From: Limnochorda pilosa
Lineage (GTDB): Bacteria; Bacillota; Limnochordia; Limnochordales; Limnochordaceae
DNA length: 64,000 bases
NCBI RefSeq assembly: GCF_001544015.1
Contig: NZ_AP014924.1
Coordinates: forward strand, 1 to 64,000
Reading direction: 5' to 3'
Shown here: piece after piece, positions 38,364 to 47,103 of the stretch
Layout of the letters: every line of letters begins with the position of its first letter
Position numbering within the stretch: the stretch's first letter is position 1
Program-made: the position numbers and the translations under genes
Notes under the pieces: generated by a model
Database searches by the model: none
Told to the model about the DNA's origin: nothing
What the model saw: the letters and a program-made list of their open reading frames with translations, nothing else

Positions 38364-40349
38364 ATGGTTCATACGGACGACGGTCTCTTCCCGGCACCGA
38401 ACACCCCCGGTGCCGCGTGGTATCCGTCCGAGCGGGACTTGGCCCGCAGCCGCCTGCTGCGCTTCATACGCGCGCACGGCTTGGGAAGCCTGGGAGAGCT
38501 GCACCGGCGATCCGTGCAGGATCCTGAGTGGTTCTGGTCCGAGGTGCTGAAAGACCTGGACGTTCGTTTCCACCGGCCGCCCGAGCGGATGCTGGACCTG
38601 AGCCGCGGCCCGCAGTGGCCCCGCTGGTTCCCCGGAGGCGTCATGAACCTGGCCCACAACGCTCTCGACAAGTGGCTGGAGACGCCCAAGCAAGACGCCA
38701 CAGCCTTCGTATGGGAGGGAGACGACGGCGAGGCGCGCCGCTATACGTACCGGGAGCTCCACCGGGAGGCCAATCGTCTGGCCGGCGGCCTCGAGCGGCT
38801 GGGTCTCCGGCCCAGGGATCGGGTGGGGCTCTTTCTCCCCATGATCCCCGAGACGGTGGTGGCCATGATGGCCCTGGCCAAGGCGGGGGCTATCCTCACA
38901 CCCCTTTTTTCCGGGTTCGGGCCCGAGGCGGTCGCCTCACGCCTGGCCGACTGCGAGGCCCGCTTCCTGATCACCGCCGACGGCTTCTACCGGCGGGGCA
39001 AGGAGGTGTCGATGAAGGCCATCGCCGACCGGGCGGTGGAGCAGGTACCGAGCCTGGAGCGCATGGTGGTGGTCCGTCGCACGGGGAGCCCCGTCGCCTG
39101 GGACCGGCACCTGGACGTGGCCTGGGACGAGGTGCTGGCCATGGGCACCGAGACCTACGAGACCCGCCGCACCCGGGCCGATGAGCCCTTCATGATCATC
39201 TACACCTCGGGCACCACGGGCAAGCCTAAGGGCGCCGTCCACGTCCACAGCGGGTTCCCGCTCAAGGCCGCCCAGGACCTGGCTCACGCCTTCGATCTCC
39301 AGGAGGACGACCTCCTCTTCTGGGTCACCGACATGGGTTGGATGATGGGCCCCTGGATGGTCTACGGCGCCCTCTGGCTCGGGGCGAGCTTCCTGCTCTT
39401 CGAGGGGACCCCGGATCACCCACATCCTGGCCGCCTCTGGGAGCTGCTGGAGCGCCACCGGGTGACGTTGCTCGGGGTCTCGCCCACGGCCATCCGGGCG
39501 CTGATGGGGAAGGGCGAGGAGTGGGTGCGCCGGTACGACCGCTCGAGCCTGCGGGCCATCGGCTCCACGGGCGAGCCGTGGAACCCCGAGCCGTGGCAGT
39601 GGACGCTTCAGGTAGTGGGGGAGGGGCGTGCTCCCATCATCAACTACTCGGGCGGCACCGAGATCTCAGGCGGCATCCTGGGCTGCTACACCATCCTGCC
39701 CCTGAAGCCGTGCTCCTTCGGCGGGCCGTTGCCAGGCATGGCGGCGGACGTGGTGGACGAGGAAGGCCGCCCGGTGCGGGGCGGGGTGGGCGAGCTCGTG
39801 CTGCGGGCGCCCTGGCCGGGCCAGACCTCTGGCTTCTGGCAGGCCCCCGAGCGCTACGTGGAGACCTACTGGAGCCGACTGCCCGGCCTCTGGGTGCACG
39901 GGGACTGGGCGCGGCTCGATTCCGAAGGCTTCTGGTACCTGGAGGGCCGCTCCGACGACACCCTCAAGGTGGCGGGCAAGCGGGTGGGGCCGGCCGAGGT
40001 GGAGTCGGCGCTGGTCTCCCACCCGGCGGTGCGGGAAGCGGCGGTGATAGGCGCGCCCGACCCCGTCAAGGGCACGGCCATCGTCGCCTTCGTGATCCTG
40101 AACGATGCGAGCGCGGCCACACCGTCTCTGGCGGCCGAACTGGCCCAGCACGCGGCCGGTCTCCTGGGCAAGAGCCTGAAGCCGCAAGAGGTCCACTTCG
40201 TCCCCGAGATCCCCAAGACCCGGAACGGCAAGCTGATGCGGCGGGTACTCCGGGCCCACTACGTGGGCGAGGAGCCCGGTGACCTGTCGGCCCTGGAGAA
40301 CCCGGACGTCCTCCAGGCGATCCCCCGGGCTTTGGGGCGGGGGGCGTGA
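38364..40349 (+). CDS. AMP-forming acetyl/acyl-CoA synthetase
   Basis: 661-residue member of the acetyl-CoA synthetase family. It activates a short-chain carboxylate with ATP and CoA. Visible: N-terminal ACAS-type region with ERMLDLSRGPQWPRWFPGG, A3 loop YTSGTTGKPKG at residues 280-290, A5-like NYSGGTEISGG, A7 GDWARLDSEGFWYLEGRSDD, and the A10 lysine Lys623 in KTRNGK, the usual acetylation-control site. The Trp that restricts acetyl-CoA synthetase to acetate cannot be placed with certainty, so propionate or another short acid is possible. GGGAGGTG 8 nt before ATG. Encoded with a TRAP uptake system and an AtoE-like carrier. Confidence 0.9.
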   Translation: MVHTDDGLFPAPNTPGAAWYPSERDLARSRLLRFIRAHGLGSLGELHRRSVQDPEWFWSEVLKDLDVRFHRPPERMLDLSRGPQWPRWFPGGVMNLAHNALDKWLETPKQDATAFVWEGDDGEARRYTYRELHREANRLAGGLERLGLRPRDRVGLFLPMIPETVVAMMALAKAGAILTPLFSGFGPEAVASRLADCEARFLITADGFYRRGKEVSMKAIADRAVEQVPSLERMVVVRRTGSPVAWDRHLDVAWDEVLAMGTETYETRRTRADEPFMIIYTSGTTGKPKGAVHVHSGFPLKAAQDLAHAFDLQEDDLLFWVTDMGWMMGPWMVYGALWLGASFLLFEGTPDHPHPGRLWELLERHRVTLLGVSPTAIRALMGKGEEWVRRYDRSSLRAIGSTGEPWNPEPWQWTLQVVGEGRAPIINYSGGTEISGGILGCYTILPLKPCSFGGPLPGMAADVVDEEGRPVRGGVGELVLRAPWPGQTSGFWQAPERYVETYWSRLPGLWVHGDWARLDSEGFWYLEGRSDDTLKVAGKRVGPAEVESALVSHPAVREAAVIGAPDPVKGTAIVAFVILNDASAATPSLAAELAQHAAGLLGKSLKPQEVHFVPEIPKTRNGKLMRRVLRAHYVGEEPGDLSALENPDVLQAIPRALGRGA

Positions 40350-40411
40350 ACGAACGAGCACGGCGTTCAAACGAACAGAGCCTTGATCAGAAGAAGATGG
40401 GAGGGAAAACG

Positions 40412-41728
40412 ATGTTCCAGCGCACGACGCAGCTCCTGGTGCGGGTGGTGGGTCGATACCTGCCCGATCCGTTCCTCTTCGCCGTCCTCCTCACCTTCGT
40501 AGTGCTGCTGATGGGCATCGGCCTCACACCCCACGACATCATGGACCTGCTTCGCTACTGGGGTAATGGTCTCTTCGGCCTGCTCACCTTCGCGATGCAG
40601 ATGACGCTGGTACTGGTAACCGGCCACGTGATGGCTTCCAGCCGCCCGGTCTCGGGCCTGTTGAGCACCGTGGCCCGGGCGGCCCGGACGCCGGGGCGGG
40701 CCATCGTCATCACCACCCTGGTGGCCGCGCTCGCCTCCTGGATCAACTGGGGCTTCGGCCTGGTGGTGGGCGCGCTTCTGGGCCGTGAGATGGCCCGGGA
40801 AGTGAAGGGAGTCGACTACCGGCTCCTCATCGCGAGCGCGTACACTGGTTTCCTCGTCTGGCACGCAGGCCTGGCGGGCTCGGTGCCCCTGGCCATCGCG
40901 ACCCCGGGGCACTTCCTCGAACCTCAGATCGGCGTGATTCCGGTAGCGGAGACCATCTTCGCGCCCGTGAGTTGGGTTCCCGTGCTGTTGCTTTTCATCG
41001 CCCTGCCTTTGCTCAACCGGGCGATGATGCCTCGGCCGGAGGACGTGGTGGAAGTGGACCCGGCGCTCTTCGAGACGGTCGCCGCCCAGACGAGCGCGGC
41101 CGCTGAGCCCACCCCCGCCGACCTGGCGGAGCGCTCTTGGCTGCTGTCGGCCCTGGTGGGCCTTATCGGCCTCGCCTACCTGGTCACCTACTTCGTGGGT
41201 GGCGGCTCGCTGAACCTGAACCTCGTCATCTTCATCTTCCTCATCGCCGGCATCATCCTGCAGGGTACCCCGAGGAACTACCTCAACGCCCTGAACGAGG
41301 CCGTACGGGGGGTGGGCGGGATCGTCCTCCAGTTCCCCTTCTACGCGGGCATCATGGGCATCATGACCGAGTCCGGGCTGGCGGTGGTCATCTCGCAGTG
41401 GTTCGTGGATATCGCGAGCGCTAGGACGCTGCCCTTCTTCACCTTCCTCTCCGCAGGGGTCGTCAACCTCTTCGTTCCCTCGGGGGGCGGGCAGTGGGCG
41501 GTGCAAGGCCCGGTGATGATCCCGGCGGCCCTCACCCTGGGGGCCGACGTGGCCAAGACGTCCATGGCTCTCGCCTGGGGCGATGCCTGGACCAACATGA
41601 TCCAGCCTTTCTGGGCCCTACCGGCCTTGGCCATCGCCGGGCTCGGCGCCCGGGACATCATGGGGTACTGTCTCATGGCGCTGCTGGTGTCGGGCGTCAT
41701 CATCGGAGTGGCTCTGCTCGTGGTCTAG
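40412..41728 (+). CDS. Short-chain fatty acid transporter, AtoE family
   Basis: 438-residue polytopic membrane protein of the AtoE/short-chain fatty acid transporter family. Typical sections are RYLPDPFLFAVLLTF at the start, a central SWINWGFGLVVGALLGREMA, and GVVNLFVPSGGGQWAVQGP near the C-terminus. The frame opens 22 codons earlier, overlapping the synthetase, but GGGAGGG at 40399-40405 places the start at ATG 40412. It ends the operon; a strong hairpin follows. With the adjacent acyl-CoA synthetase it suggests uptake and activation of short-chain carboxylates. Confidence 0.92.
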   Translation: MFQRTTQLLVRVVGRYLPDPFLFAVLLTFVVLLMGIGLTPHDIMDLLRYWGNGLFGLLTFAMQMTLVLVTGHVMASSRPVSGLLSTVARAARTPGRAIVITTLVAALASWINWGFGLVVGALLGREMAREVKGVDYRLLIASAYTGFLVWHAGLAGSVPLAIATPGHFLEPQIGVIPVAETIFAPVSWVPVLLLFIALPLLNRAMMPRPEDVVEVDPALFETVAAQTSAAAEPTPADLAERSWLLSALVGLIGLAYLVTYFVGGGSLNLNLVIFIFLIAGIILQGTPRNYLNALNEAVRGVGGIVLQFPFYAGIMGIMTESGLAVVISQWFVDIASARTLPFFTFLSAGVVNLFVPSGGGQWAVQGPVMIPAALTLGADVAKTSMALAWGDAWTNMIQPFWALPALAIAGLGARDIMGYCLMALLVSGVIIGVALLVV

Positions 41729-41812
41729 GGCGACGAAGCGAAGCGTGTCCCGCGATAGGAGGTAGGATCCCCCCATCTGTGACCCCGCCTGCCTCCCGAC
41801 CTCCAACCCCCT

Positions 41813-41848
41813 CGGACCCCACCGCAGCCCATGCCGCGGTGGGGTCCG
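41813..41848 (+). terminator. Hairpin after the TAXI/acyl-CoA synthetase operon
   Basis: Perfect 13-bp stem CGGACCCCACCGC (41813-41825) with GCGGTGGGGTCCG (41836-41848), loop 10 nt. No T-tract follows. The rest of the 270-nt intergenic region holds the promoter of the next operon. Confidence 0.7.
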
Positions 41849-41942
41849 ACGTTCCCGCGCCGGCAATGTCATCTCACCGTGGGGGCGATCTGCGCCGGAG
41901 GTTGCCAGATCCCGTCGCCGCCGGCTCTGGCTTCTCTTTCCC

Positions 41943-41972
41943 TTGATTCCGCCAGCCCGGCTTTCCTACAAT
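41943..41972 (+). promoter_or_regulatory. Promoter of Gld-like ABC operon
   Basis: TTGATT at 41943-41948 and TACAAT at 41967-41972, spacing 18, 26 nt before the first start codon. Confidence 0.7.
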
Positions 41973-41998
41973 AGGATCTTGAAAGGAGATGGGCCGCT

Positions 41999-42979
41999 TT
42001 GATCCGTCTCGAACATGTCTCGAAGCGGTACGCCGGGCGTTCTGCGGTGGAGGACCTGAGCTTCGAGGTGGGCGAGGGCGAGGTGGTGGGGTTCCTGGGA
42101 CCCAACGGTGCCGGGAAGACCACCACCATGCGCATCATCACCGGCTACATGCCCCCCTCGGAGGGCCGGGTGGAGCTGGCCGGCTTCGACCCTGTCGAGA
42201 ACCCCACGGAGGTGAAGAGCCGCATCGGCTACCTCCCCGAAAACCCGCCCGTCTACCCCGAGATGACCGTGCTCGCGTACCTGCGCTTCGTGAGCGACCT
42301 CAAGCGCATTCCCCGGCCGCAGCGGACCCGTCAGGTGGAGCAGGCCATGGAGCGCACCGACCTGGGCCCGGCGCGGGGCCGCCTCATCGGTCACCTCTCC
42401 CGCGGCTACCGCCAGCGGGTGGGGCTGGCCCAGGCCCTTCTGGGGGAACCGCCCGTCCTCATCCTGGACGAGCCCACGGTGGGGCTGGACCCGCAGCAGA
42501 TCATCGAGATCCGCCAGCTCATCCGGGAGCTCTCGGGAGCCCACACGGTGCTGCTCAGCTCCCACGTCCTGCCCGAGGTCCAGGCGTTATGCGAGAGGGT
42601 GATCATCATCAACCGCGGGCGGCTGGTCGCCGAGGACCGCACCGAGAACCTGGGCCACAGCGTGCGGAGCGGCGGGCGCCTGGAGCTGGTGGTGCGGGCG
42701 GGCGGCGCCCAGGTCGTCCAGCGGCTCCAGCAGCTCCCGGAGGTGGAGCGGGTGGAGGCCGTGGGTGAGGCGGCTTCCGGCGAGACCCGCCTGAGGGTGG
42801 ACGAGCGTCCCGGTTCGGACGCCCGGCCGGCGCTCTTCTTCGCCCTGGCCGAGGCCGGGTGGCCGATCCTCGAGCTCACCCGTCCCAGTCTCTCCCTCGA
42901 GGAGGTCTTCGTGCACTTGGTCACCCAAGAGACGACGCCCGAGGAGAACGCCGCCGGGCAGGAGGGGGTCTCGGCATGA
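41999..42979 (+). CDS. ABC exporter ATP-binding protein, GldA-like
   Basis: 326-residue ATPase. Walker A GPNGAGKT at residues 34-41, signature LSRGYRQRV at 133-141, Walker B LILDEP at 154-159, and the H-loop in LLSSHVL. After the nucleotide-binding domain about 95 extra residues (from 225) form a DUF4162-like regulatory tail common in ABC-2 exporters. TTG start with AAAGGAGA 9 nt upstream. The four genes of this operon overlap by 4 nt each, so they are made together. The set resembles the GldA-GldF-GldG group of Bacteroidetes gliding genes and the NosDFY-like exporters, but the substrate is unknown. Confidence 0.9.
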   Translation: MIRLEHVSKRYAGRSAVEDLSFEVGEGEVVGFLGPNGAGKTTTMRIITGYMPPSEGRVELAGFDPVENPTEVKSRIGYLPENPPVYPEMTVLAYLRFVSDLKRIPRPQRTRQVEQAMERTDLGPARGRLIGHLSRGYRQRVGLAQALLGEPPVLILDEPTVGLDPQQIIEIRQLIRELSGAHTVLLSSHVLPEVQALCERVIIINRGRLVAEDRTENLGHSVRSGGRLELVVRAGGAQVVQRLQQLPEVERVEAVGEAASGETRLRVDERPGSDARPALFFALAEAGWPILELTRPSLSLEEVFVHLVTQETTPEENAAGQEGVSA

Positions 42980-43686
42980 GCGCCGTCGGCACGGTCTATC
43001 GCAAGGAGATGCGGCTGCTCCTGACCTCGCCGCTCTCGTACGTCGTCGCCGCGGTCTTCCTCGCCCTGGGCGGCTACTTCTACTGGGTCATCCTGGCCAA
43101 CACGGCCACGGCCTCCCTGACCGGCTACTTCGGTAACAGCTCGGTGCTCCTCATCTTCCTGGTGCCGGTGCTCACCATGCGCCTGTGGGCTGAGGAGGAG
43201 GCCCGGGGCACCTCGGAGCTCCTTCTCACCACGCCCGTGAGCCTGGGCCAGGTGGTGGTCGGGAAGTTCCTGGCGGTGGCGACGCTCTTGGGAGGCATCC
43301 TCGTGCTGACGGCCGGCTACCCGCTGGTGCTGGTCCTACGGGCCGGGCCGCACGTGCCCACCATCCTCACCAGCTACCTGGGTTTCTTCCTGCTGGGGGC
43401 GGCCTTCCTGGCCGTAGGGCTCTTCACGAGCACCCTCTCCGGCAACCAGGTGGTAGCGGCCGTGGCGGGGTTCGGCCTCCTCCTGCTCCTCTGGCTCGTC
43501 GACTGGGCCGCGGGAGCGATGACCGGCCCCGCCAGCCTGGTCCTCCGGTCCCTGTCGGCCTTCGGTCACTTCGAGCCCTTCACCCGGGGGCTGGTGAGCG
43601 GCACCCACCTGACCTACTTCCTGAGCCTGGCCGTGGGGTTCCTCTTCCTCGCTGAGCGCAACCTGGAACGGAGGTTGTGGGGATGA
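42976..43686 (+). CDS. ABC-2 exporter permease, GldF-like
   Basis: 236-residue membrane protein with six predicted helices. It begins MSAVGTVYRKEMRLLLTSPLSYVVAAVFLALGG, the GldF/NosY type start in which the amphipathic KExR helix precedes the first membrane span. The segment MRLWAEEEARGTSELLLTTPVS is conserved in this family between helices 2 and 3. Start ATG overlaps the ATPase stop by 4 nt. It forms the membrane channel energised by the upstream ATPase. Confidence 0.9.
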   Translation: MSAVGTVYRKEMRLLLTSPLSYVVAAVFLALGGYFYWVILANTATASLTGYFGNSSVLLIFLVPVLTMRLWAEEEARGTSELLLTTPVSLGQVVVGKFLAVATLLGGILVLTAGYPLVLVLRAGPHVPTILTSYLGFFLLGAAFLAVGLFTSTLSGNQVVAAVAGFGLLLLLWLVDWAAGAMTGPASLVLRSLSAFGHFEPFTRGLVSGTHLTYFLSLAVGFLFLAERNLERRLWG

Positions 43687-45263
43687 GCGAGCAACAGCCG
43701 AGTCCATCGAACGAGCAGGAACGGGCGGGAACGCAGCCCGTGGGCTCCGCTGGCCCCGGTGGCGGGCGCTTCGGCTTCCTACGCCGGCGCCAGGTGCGCC
43801 GGGGCGGGGAGTCGCTGGTGCTCACGGTGGCCGTCATCGGGATCCTGGTACTGGTGAACGTGCTCGTGGGGCGCGCTGGCTGGCAGGCGGACCTGAGCGC
43901 CGAAGGGCGGTTCACCCTGTCGCCCCAGAGCCTGAAGGTTCTCCGGGAGCTGCCCGGCGCGGTGCAGGTGACGGCCTTCGTGCGCGAGGGATCCGGCGGC
44001 CCCTTGGAGGACCTGCTGCAGCAGTACGCCCGGGCCAGCGACCGGTTCCGGCTCCGGTTGGTCGACCCTGTGAAAGAACCCTCGGTGGCCCAGCAGTACC
44101 AGATCCGCCAGTACGACACGGTGGTGCTGGAGCAGGGCGGCCGCGACCGGCGGGTGGAGCCGGCCAACCTGTATGCGCCCGGGGCTACGCAGATGCAGGC
44201 CGAGTTCCGGGGAGAGCAGGCCGTCACCCGCGCGCTGGTGGAGCTGGGCCGGGAGCAGGCGCTGAAGGTCTACTTCCTCACCGGGCACGGGGAATCGACG
44301 CCCGCTGACCGCCTGGCGGCCTTGTCGGGCCTGCTGGAAGGCGAGGGCTACACGGTCGACACCCTGAACCTGGCGCAGGAGGGCAGCGTGCCCGACGAAG
44401 CCTCGGTCCTGGTGGCCGCCGGACCCCAAAGCGACCTCGACCCCCGGGAGCGGGAGCAGATCCAGACCTACGTGGACGGTGGCGGGCGGCTGGTGCTGCT
44501 CATGGATCCCTCCCCCCGCGACGTTCCCGGCTGGAGTGGGCTCGCTGAGCACCTGGGCGTGCGCCTCCAGAAGGACGTGGTGGTGGACCCGCAGCAATCC
44601 TTCTTCCTGGACCCGCTCTCGCCCATGCCGACCCTGCGTTACCACGACATCACGCGCGACCTGCAGGAGAAGCAGATGCGGGTCATGCTCCCCCGGGCCC
44701 GGTCCCTCGAGATCCTTGCGCAGGAAGACGCGCCGGTGGAAGCGGCCGGCCTGCTGGAGACGAGCCTCGATGCCTGGGGGGAGACCTCGTTCCAGGGCAC
44801 AGACCTGAAGAAGGACCCGGAGGACGCGGCAGGTCCCATGACGCTGGCGGTGGCCGTCACGCGGCCCGTGGCAGCCGCCTCGGGCTCCGGTGGGAAGACC
44901 GAGAGCGCCTCGGGCGCCGCCCGGCCTGCGGCGGGTGCCGCCGAGGCGGCGTCGGGTGCGGAGGAGGCCCCTGAGGCATCCCAGGCGGCCCCCGAGCCCG
45001 TGGCCGTCGTGGTGGGGAACGCCTCCTTCCTGGAGGGTCAGGTGCTCGGCTTCCAGGGCAACCAGGACTTCTTCCTCAATGCCCTCAACTGGCTCGCGGG
45101 GCAGGAGCAGCTCATCAGCATCCGTCCCAAGACGCTGGAGAACCCCACCGTCGAGCTGACGAGCCGCTTGGTCACCCGGCTCTTCTACGGGTTCGTGGTG
45201 GCCCTGCCCCTCGCCGTCCTGCTGGCGGGTGGAGCGGTCTGGTGGAGGAGGCGGGCGCTGTGA
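43683..45263 (+). CDS. GldG-like ABC-type auxiliary protein
   Basis: 526-residue protein with a transmembrane segment at residues 40-62 and another at about 500-520. Between them is a large outside domain of the GldG/ABC_transp_aux family (RFTLSPQSLKVLRELPGAVQVTAFV, later YFLTGHGEST and VLVAAGPQSDLDPREREQI). This resembles IFT52-like Rossmann folds. A 55-residue Ala/Ser/Glu/Gly-rich linker (about 400-440) precedes the end. GldG-type proteins accompany GldAF exporters; a role in handling an exported surface component is inferred. ATG overlaps the permease stop by 4 nt. Confidence 0.85.
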   Translation: MSEQQPSPSNEQERAGTQPVGSAGPGGGRFGFLRRRQVRRGGESLVLTVAVIGILVLVNVLVGRAGWQADLSAEGRFTLSPQSLKVLRELPGAVQVTAFVREGSGGPLEDLLQQYARASDRFRLRLVDPVKEPSVAQQYQIRQYDTVVLEQGGRDRRVEPANLYAPGATQMQAEFRGEQAVTRALVELGREQALKVYFLTGHGESTPADRLAALSGLLEGEGYTVDTLNLAQEGSVPDEASVLVAAGPQSDLDPREREQIQTYVDGGGRLVLLMDPSPRDVPGWSGLAEHLGVRLQKDVVVDPQQSFFLDPLSPMPTLRYHDITRDLQEKQMRVMLPRARSLEILAQEDAPVEAAGLLETSLDAWGETSFQGTDLKKDPEDAAGPMTLAVAVTRPVAAASGSGGKTESASGAARPAAGAAEAASGAEEAPEASQAAPEPVAVVVGNASFLEGQVLGFQGNQDFFLNALNWLAGQEQLISIRPKTLENPTVELTSRLVTRLFYGFVVALPLAVLLAGGAVWWRRRAL

Positions 45264-46888
45264 ACCGGCGATCCTGGGTGCTCCTGGGCACCGTGGTGGT
45301 CTTCGCGGGCCTGCTCGTCTACACCCTGCGCGGCGGAGACTCCGGTGGCGGGACGGAGACGACGGCTCCCAAGGCCTTCTGGCAGGAGGACCGGAACGCC
45401 GTCCGCCAGGTGGAGGTGCAGGCGGAGGACGGCGACCGGCTGGTGCTCGAGCGCTCCACCGGCGCACCTGCCGCCGCCGTGACCTACCACCTGCCCGAGC
45501 GGTTCCAGGGGAAGGTCGCCTCCCCCTTCGACACCTACGTCCCGCCCGGTCCCGAGACCGAGTGGTGGATCGTGGAGCCGGAGCGGGTGCCCGCGGATCC
45601 CAGCGCCGTCTCCAGCTTGCTCTTCACCCTGGCGGAGCCCCGTCCCGGCCAAGAGGCCGCGGCCCAAGAGGCGGGTGGGTCGCCGGACCTGAAGCCCTTC
45701 GGTCTGGACCCGCCACGGGCCACGGTGCGCCTCCACGTGCAGCGCGAGGCGGCCGAGCCCGTCACCCGCGAGCTGCGGGTGGGCGAAGCGACCCCGTTGC
45801 GCTCTTCCACGGGCGCCGTACAGAGCTACTACGTGCAAGCTGCCGGACGGGCGGAGGTGTACACCCTCCCCTCGTACCCGATCGAGAAGCTCTTCGAGGG
45901 CGCCGGGGCCTTCCGCATGATGCAATTCGCCCGGTTCGAGACGGCGGACGCAACGGCCCTGCGCCTCCTGTGGGCCGACAAGCCGCCCGTCGAGCTGGTG
46001 CGGGCGGGGGAGACGTGGCGGCTAGAGAGGCCCGAACGTGTACCGGCCGACGCCTCGACGGTTCAGGACTTGCTCTACGACCTGAACCTCCTGCGGGCCG
46101 ACCAGGTGGTGAGCGAGAACGCTTCGGACGAGGAGCTGGCCGAGTACGGCCTCGACAACCCCCGGGGCGAGGCGGTGGTCTGGCTGAGGCCTGAGCCGCC
46201 GACGCCGCAGCCGGAGGCGGACGCGTCCGGGGGGACCGGCGAGGCGTCCGGCCCGTCCACGGAGGGGGCCGGGGCTGCCGCACCGGCCGAAGCGCTTCCG
46301 AGAGCCCGGGTGCTCTGGGTGGGCGACTTCCTGTCGGACGGCAGCGGCGTGTACGTGCGGCTGGCCAGCGACCGGCGGGTCTACCGCGTTCGGGGCGACC
46401 GCCTGCAGCGGTTCTGGGACACCACCGCCGACCCCCTGAAGCTCGCCCAGCGAAGCCTCCTGCCGCAGGGGTGGCGGGCGGGCAGCCCGGACCAGATCCC
46501 GCTCCAACGGGTCGCCTGGAAGGACGGCGACGCCGCCACCGTGCTGGAACGGGGCGACGACGGCGCCTGGAAGGGGTCCGAAGAGGCAGGAGCCTTCCTC
46601 CAGGAGCTGCTGGCGTTCCGGGCGACCCAGGCGGTTGCCGTCGGGCGCGAGGCGGAAGCGGAGGCTGGCTGGTCCCCGGGCGGCGCGTTGCCCGAGGGGG
46701 CGCAGCAGATGACCCTGGAGCCGGAGGGAACGGCCCAGCCCTCCGCCCCTGTGACCGTGACCCGGCTGCCGGGTGAGGAGGACGTGAAGGGGACGCAGAC
46801 CGTGCGCCTGCTGTGGGCTGCCGGGGAGGAGCGTCTCCTCCTGCACGCGGATCCGGCGGACTGGCAGCGTCTCACCGAGCATCTCTGA
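45260..46888 (+). CDS. DUF4340 protein, last gene of Gld-like ABC operon
   Basis: 542-residue protein with one N-terminal membrane anchor (residues 5-22) and a long extracytoplasmic part made of repeated beta-rich DUF4340 units. The pattern WWIVEPERVPADPSAVSSLLFTL near residue 100 recurs as WRLERPERVPADASTVQDLLYDL near 260, followed by a third, diverged unit with LQELLAFRATQAVAV near 450. DUF4340 genes commonly close GldAFG-like operons; biochemical role unknown. GTG start overlaps the previous stop by 4 nt. A Gly/Ala/Ser/Pro-rich linker lies at about 320-350. Confidence 0.85.
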   Translation: MNRRSWVLLGTVVVFAGLLVYTLRGGDSGGGTETTAPKAFWQEDRNAVRQVEVQAEDGDRLVLERSTGAPAAAVTYHLPERFQGKVASPFDTYVPPGPETEWWIVEPERVPADPSAVSSLLFTLAEPRPGQEAAAQEAGGSPDLKPFGLDPPRATVRLHVQREAAEPVTRELRVGEATPLRSSTGAVQSYYVQAAGRAEVYTLPSYPIEKLFEGAGAFRMMQFARFETADATALRLLWADKPPVELVRAGETWRLERPERVPADASTVQDLLYDLNLLRADQVVSENASDEELAEYGLDNPRGEAVVWLRPEPPTPQPEADASGGTGEASGPSTEGAGAAAPAEALPRARVLWVGDFLSDGSGVYVRLASDRRVYRVRGDRLQRFWDTTADPLKLAQRSLLPQGWRAGSPDQIPLQRVAWKDGDAATVLERGDDGAWKGSEEAGAFLQELLAFRATQAVAVGREAEAEAGWSPGGALPEGAQQMTLEPEGTAQPSAPVTVTRLPGEEDVKGTQTVRLLWAAGEERLLLHADPADWQRLTEHL

Positions 46889-46979
46889 GGGAACCCACCC
46901 CCGCGGGGCACTCCGGACGCGTCCAGGTGGTGGGACGAAGGAGAGTCGTCCGGATGGGGCTGCCGCCAGGGACGTTCCG

Positions 46980-46988
46980 TGCTAGAAT
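46980..46988 (+). promoter_or_regulatory. Extended -10 element upstream of DUF309 gene
   Basis: TGCTAGAAT at 46980-46988 equals an extended -10 (TGnTATAAT, one mismatch). No -35 is recognisable. The same TGCTAGAAT occurs at the tRNA-Ala promoter. The next gene begins 115 nt downstream. Confidence 0.5.
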
Positions 46989-46996
46989 GGCCCCAG

Positions 46997-47026
46997 GGTG
47001 CGGCGCGGGCCGGCCCGCGCCGCACC
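46997..47026. repeat. Perfect 30-nt palindrome in DUF309 leader
   Basis: Bases 46997-47026 are identical to their reverse complement: 15-bp arms beginning GGTGCGGCGCGGGCC with no loop. It starts 8 nt after the -10 element, so it covers the probable transcription start or the first transcribed bases. It may be an operator for a dimeric repressor or, as RNA, a 5' hairpin. Confidence 0.8.
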
Positions 47027-47103
47027 TACCGTCCCGGGCGCTCGCATCCCGGGGTGCCTTCCCGAGGGCAGGGTGCCTGGAGCGGAAGGGGGAACGGGGC
47101 CGA

